16,377 nucleotides of DNA from Verrucomicrobiota bacterium. GTDB taxonomy: Bacteria > Verrucomicrobiota > Verrucomicrobiia > Opitutales > Opitutaceae. The stretch is taken from positions 1-16,377 of the forward strand of contig JAEWBF010000108.1 of NCBI GenBank assembly GCA_023391285.1. The letters are read 5' to 3'. The notes beneath the pieces are model-generated. The model was not told where the DNA came from. It did not search any database and saw only the letters and a program-made list of their open reading frames with translations. Made by a program: the position numbers and the translations under genes. Positions within the stretch are counted from its first letter, which is position 1. Every line of letters starts with the position of its first letter. Positions 13,189-16,377 of this stretch are shown piece after piece.

Positions 13189-15099
13189 CTATGCGGACCA
13201 GCGCTGGAAGGCTTCGATTGCCTCGTAATTGGCGAGGCCGAGATCGTCGTAGAGCGCGCCGAGGGTGCGGTTGTGTTGTTCCGCCTGTTGCCAGGGTTCG
13301 CGCAGACCGAAAGAAACCGGAGTTTGGCTGCGCTGGCTCTTGTGATGGTAGATCGCCTGCGACTTCTGCGCGAGTTCGCGCGGGCTGAGCGGGACGGCCA
13401 TGTCGATTTCGGCGGCGTCCCACACCGTTTCCACGCCGCGATAGAGCCAAACCCGGCAATCTGCGAACCAAGGCTCGCTCGCGACGGTTTCGAGCACGCG
13501 GCGCACGAGTTGGAAGCAGACGGCGGTGATCGACGAAGGATCGTCGCGGTCGCCGGTGACGAAGAGCTGGTGCGGCGCGATCTCGCGGACGAGCGTGAGG
13601 AGCGCTTCGAAGTCGGCGTCGTCGGGCGAGAAAGCGCGGTAGCGTCCGCGCTCGTAGAACCCGAGGTCGAGAAAACGTATCTTTCCGTTGGATATACCGC
13701 AGCCGTGCAGCGAGGCGCGCGCTTCGTTGCGACGGACGCGCGATTTCAGGCGGCGCACGAGAGGCGTGTCGGGTTCGAAGCCGGTTTTGGCCAAGAGTTG
13801 GGCGCGGGCTTCGGCGGCGAAATGAGCGGCGGGGGACGTCGCCGATTCGATCGAACTGGCGAGGTCGTTGATGAGATCGGCGGCGGCGATCGCTTCGTCG
13901 TCGGGGATCGCAAGGTTGCCGGACGTTTGGAACGCCACGGTGACATCGTGGCCTTGTTCGACCAATCGGCGCAAGGTGCCGCCCATGCCGAGAACGTCGT
14001 GCGACGGCTCGGGACTGAAAACGAGAACGCGTTTGGGGAACGGCGCGGCGCGCTCGGGACGGTTGGAATCGTCGGCGTTGGGTTTTCCGCCGGGCCAGCC
14101 GGTGATGGTGTGCTGGAGTTCGTTAAAGATGCGGATGTTCAGGCCGTAGGCGGGACCCTGTTCGGTGAGGAGGTCGGCCATGCCATTTTCGCTGTAGTCC
14201 TCGTCGAGAAGTTTGAGGACGGGCTTCTTGACGTGACGCGAAAGCCAGACGACGGCGCGGCGAGTGAGCGAAGGTGTCCAGGCGACGGGGCTGACCAGCC
14301 AAGGATGGCGGACGCGCGTGAGTGCGCTGGCGGCGGCGTGGTCGACATGAAACGTGACGGCCGAATGGAGTTGGAGGAAACTCGCGGGGAGCGATTCGAC
14401 GACGGGGCCTTCGACGGCTTGCGCGAGGACGCCGGCCTTCGCTTCGCCCCAGGCGAGGAGAACGATCCGGCGCGCGGCGAGGATGGTGCCGACGCCCATG
14501 GTGATGGCGTGGCGCGGGACGTTGGCCTCGCCGAGAAAATCGCGGGCGGCGTCGCGGCGCGTCAGACTATCGAGCGTGATCAGGCGGGTGCGGGAGTCGC
14601 GCGGGGAGCCGGGCTCGTTGAAACCGATGTGGCCCGAGCGACCGATGCCGAGAATCTGGAGGTCGATCCCGCCGGCGGCGCGAATCCGTTCCTCGTAGCG
14701 CTGACACCATGCGAACACCTCGGCGCGGGGGACGGTGCCTTCGGGCACGTGAGTGTTTTCGCGCGGGATGTCGATGTGATCGAACAGCTGCGCCGCCATG
14801 AAGCGGCGGTAGCTCTCGGGGTGCGTCGGCGAAAGGCCGTAGTATTCGTCGAGATTGAAGGTGATGACGCGGCGAAAACTGAGGCCTTCTTCGCGATGGA
14901 GGCGGATCAATTCGCGATAGAGGCGGACGGGCGTGGAACCGGTGGCGAGGCCGAGGACGGTCGGGCGGTTGGCGGCGTCGTTTTGGCGGATGAGAGCGGC
15001 GATTTCGGCGGCGACCTGGCGGCAGGCTTCGTCGGCCGAGGCGTGGATGCGCGTCGGGATGCGTTCGCGTTGTTCGTTTTCGGATACGGGAGCGTGCAT
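13189..15099 (-). CDS. nagB: NagB (glucosamine-6-phosphate deaminase) fused to a degenerate PIG-L-like domain
   Basis: Counting from the TTG at 15108 (639 residues), residues 20-275 are a NagB/RpiA-fold deaminase domain: LGLATGSTPVRLYREL (52-67), the catalytic-base motif TFNLDEYYG (83-91), GHIGFNEPGS (159-168), TMGVGTIL and GEAKAG (221-226). The expected reaction is glucosamine-6-phosphate to fructose-6-phosphate plus ammonia. After a linker, residues 358-600 match the PIG-L/LmbE deacetylase fold (VLVFSPEP, LGMGGTLRRLVEQGHDVTVA, QTSGN). There, however, the zinc motif HPDD is replaced by EPSH and the later H-x-x-H region reads DPSSITAVCF. The NagB-PIG-L arrangement of about 640 residues is known from Bacteroidota and relatives. 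I prefer the ATG at 15099 (636 residues). It lies 18 nt after the transporter stop, so the two are almost surely one operon. Confidence 0.88.
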   Translation of the reverse strand: MHAPVSENEQRERIPTRIHASADEACRQVAAEIAALIRQNDAANRPTVLGLATGSTPVRLYRELIRLHREEGLSFRRVITFNLDEYYGLSPTHPESYRRFMAAQLFDHIDIPRENTHVPEGTVPRAEVFAWCQRYEERIRAAGGIDLQILGIGRSGHIGFNEPGSPRDSRTRLITLDSLTRRDAARDFLGEANVPRHAITMGVGTILAARRIVLLAWGEAKAGVLAQAVEGPVVESLPASFLQLHSAVTFHVDHAAASALTRVRHPWLVSPVAWTPSLTRRAVVWLSRHVKKPVLKLLDEDYSENGMADLLTEQGPAYGLNIRIFNELQHTITGWPGGKPNADDSNRPERAAPFPKRVLVFSPEPSHDVLGMGGTLRRLVEQGHDVTVAFQTSGNLAIPDDEAIAAADLINDLASSIESATSPAAHFAAEARAQLLAKTGFEPDTPLVRRLKSRVRRNEARASLHGCGISNGKIRFLDLGFYERGRYRAFSPDDADFEALLTLVREIAPHQLFVTGDRDDPSSITAVCFQLVRRVLETVASEPWFADCRVWLYRGVETVWDAAEIDMAVPLSPRELAQKSQAIYHHKSQRSQTPVSFGLREPWQQAEQHNRTLGALYDDLGLANYEAIEAFQRWSA

Positions 15100-15117
15100 G
15101 CGAACCAAGAGGTGGCG

Positions 15118-16362
15118 CTACGCGGCGGGTTGAGCGCCGCGAGCTTTGGCGTCGAGTTCGGGCGTGGGACGGAACGCGACGAGGAGCAGGAGGGCGGCGG
15201 CGATGGCCATGCCGCTGGGGACGAGGAAGAGCCGTTGATAGTCGATGCCCGCTTCGGTGGTCATGCGCGCCATCAACGGAACGAAGAGCCATTTCGCGGC
15301 AAGGTCGCCGAGGCCGATGACGAGGAGATTGAAGAGTCCCTGGGCGCTCGTGCGCATGTCGTTCGGGAAGGCGGCGTCGATGAAAATGTAGAGCGTGGCG
15401 AAGAAGAATGCGTAGCAGATACCGTGGAGCAGTTGCACCGCGATCATGGCGCCGAGGTAGTCGCTGAAGAAAGCGAAGACGAGAAAGCGGACAGCGTGGC
15501 CGAGAACGCCGATCGTGAGGGTCCATTTCCAACCGAGGCGGCGGAGGAAATAACCGAGGATCAGCATCGTGAGCATTTCCGCGACCTGGCCGAGACTCAT
15601 CACGGGCATGATGTGCTCGGGTTTGATGCCGACGGCGCCGAGAAATCCTCCGGCCATGAGGAAGTAGCCGTTATGGATGATCGAATCGATGAACGTGACG
15701 ATGAACAGGACGAGAAGGAAAGGCGTGCGGACCAAGACGCGGAATCCCTCGCGCCAGGCGAGCGGCTCGACGGCTTTGGTGGCGGGTTTCGGCGGGGTGT
15801 GCGGCAGGGTGAGGCTAAAGGCGGAAAGCACGACGCCCGCGCCGCCGGCGACGAGGAAAATGTAGCTGAGCGCGCGTTGCAGCGCTTCGCCTTGGACATC
15901 CTCGAGCGCGAAGTAGAGGGGCCATGACGCGAGAATCCAGCCGATGGTGCCGCCCAGGCGGACGCGTCCGAATTCACGGGTGGCGTCTTTCAGGTGGGAA
16001 AACGCCAGCGAGTTGGCGACGGAGATCGTCGGAACGTAGCAGATGGAATGGATGACCATCAGCGTGAAGAACGGAAGGAAATCGCGCGTGAAGAACATGC
16101 CGATCATCGCGAGTCCGCCGATGAGATGGCTGCCGGCCATGAAGCGTTCGGCGGCGAACGTGCGGTCGACAAATTGATTGCCGAAGAAGATGGCGACGAT
16201 GGAGGCGATCGCGAAGGTGCTGCCGACGAGGGCGATTTGCGTGCCGGTGAAACCGAGGCCGGCCATGTAAGTCCAGATCAGGGGGAGCCATGCGCCCCAG
16301 ATGAAGAACTCGAGGAGCATCATGCCGAAGAGACGCGGGGCGACGGAGCGGGGAGGGGTCAT
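15118..16362 (-). CDS. MFS transporter, nucleoside:H+ symporter-like (NupG/XapB type)
   Basis: This 414-residue inner-membrane protein has about twelve hydrophobic helices in two halves. The N-terminal LFGMMLLEFFIWGAWLPLIWTYM closely resembles NupG-type symporters (FLQFFIWGSW). Other shared features are the polar loop REFGRVRLGGTIGWI (138-152) and GICYAFFFATLYIFID in the second half. NupG relatives carry nucleosides, but the context with nagB points to an amino sugar, another sugar or a nucleoside-derived compound. The substrate is inferred, not shown. The ATG at 16362 leaves only 15 nt of window upstream, so the promoter or any further upstream operon gene is not visible. It precedes nagB in the same operon. 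Confidence 0.88.
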   Translation of the reverse strand: MTPPRSVAPRLFGMMLLEFFIWGAWLPLIWTYMAGLGFTGTQIALVGSTFAIASIVAIFFGNQFVDRTFAAERFMAGSHLIGGLAMIGMFFTRDFLPFFTLMVIHSICYVPTISVANSLAFSHLKDATREFGRVRLGGTIGWILASWPLYFALEDVQGEALQRALSYIFLVAGGAGVVLSAFSLTLPHTPPKPATKAVEPLAWREGFRVLVRTPFLLVLFIVTFIDSIIHNGYFLMAGGFLGAVGIKPEHIMPVMSLGQVAEMLTMLILGYFLRRLGWKWTLTIGVLGHAVRFLVFAFFSDYLGAMIAVQLLHGICYAFFFATLYIFIDAAFPNDMRTSAQGLFNLLVIGLGDLAAKWLFVPLMARMTTEAGIDYQRLFLVPSGMAIAAALLLLVAFRPTPELDAKARGAQPAA

Positions 16363-16377
16363 GGGGAAGAGCTGGAC

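Noticed and set aside
13273..15927. An 884-codon plus-strand open frame opposite nagB and the MFS gene
   Set aside because: Its translation is low-complexity (rich in E, D, G, A, V) and antisense to two clear genes. Strong third-position GC bias keeps this antisense frame free of stops.
1..16377. CRISPR arrays, tRNA or rRNA genes, transposases, phage genes or toxin-antitoxin pairs
   Set aside because: I looked for regularly spaced repeats, cloverleaf-like segments and mobile-element proteins and found none.

Overview
The window is GC-rich bacterial DNA with densely packed genes. A biosynthetic arginine decarboxylase sits divergently from a yajC-secDF(fused)-recJ block. Further along are an Rrf2-YezD-porin remnant and a NagB protein carrying a PIG-L-type tail. 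Together with the protein sequences, this suggests a Verrucomicrobiota member, probably of the Opitutaceae. That placement comes from recognising the proteins, not from a database search. None of the starts examined has a convincing Shine-Dalgarno sequence, which fits the same group.

Layout: (1) 17-1960, minus: speA, arginine decarboxylase for polyamine synthesis. (2) 2050-6842, plus: yajC, a secDF fusion and recJ, that is, a protein-export accessory module followed by a DNA-repair exonuclease; palindromic hairpins fill both gaps between these genes. (3) 6878-10582, minus: one very large hybrid sensor histidine kinase gene (TM, PAS, GAF, four PAS, HisKA, ATPase, receiver), split by a single in-frame TAG codon at 9635-9637. 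(4) 10795-12901: a patchwork. A complete but unidentified single-TM protein is followed immediately by the C-terminal half of an Rrf2 regulator that lacks its DNA-binding half, then a complete YezD/DUF2292 gene, then the first third of an OprP/OprO-like porin. The porin runs head-on into the first part of a cyclase/kynurenine-formamidase-family gene on the other strand. Three genes are therefore cut at two junctions about 1.15 kb apart. Either this region has been rearranged or the assembly is chimeric here. (5) 13189-16362, minus: an MFS sugar/nucleoside transporter followed 18 nt later by a NagB (glucosamine-6-phosphate deaminase) domain fused to a PIG-L-like domain that has lost its zinc-binding signature.

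How the genes work together: YajC and SecDF use the proton-motive force to help Sec export. The MFS protein and NagB protein look like an uptake-plus-catabolism pair for an amino sugar or related compound. The Rrf2/YezD/porin remnant resembles part of a sulfur- or anion-acquisition locus whose remaining genes are missing. I see no CRISPR array, tRNA, rRNA, transposase or prophage gene. The points most worth checking are the amber-split kinase, the two chimeric junctions, the NagB fusion with a degenerate deacetylase half, and a family of REP-like palindromes with compensatory stem changes placed just after stop codons.
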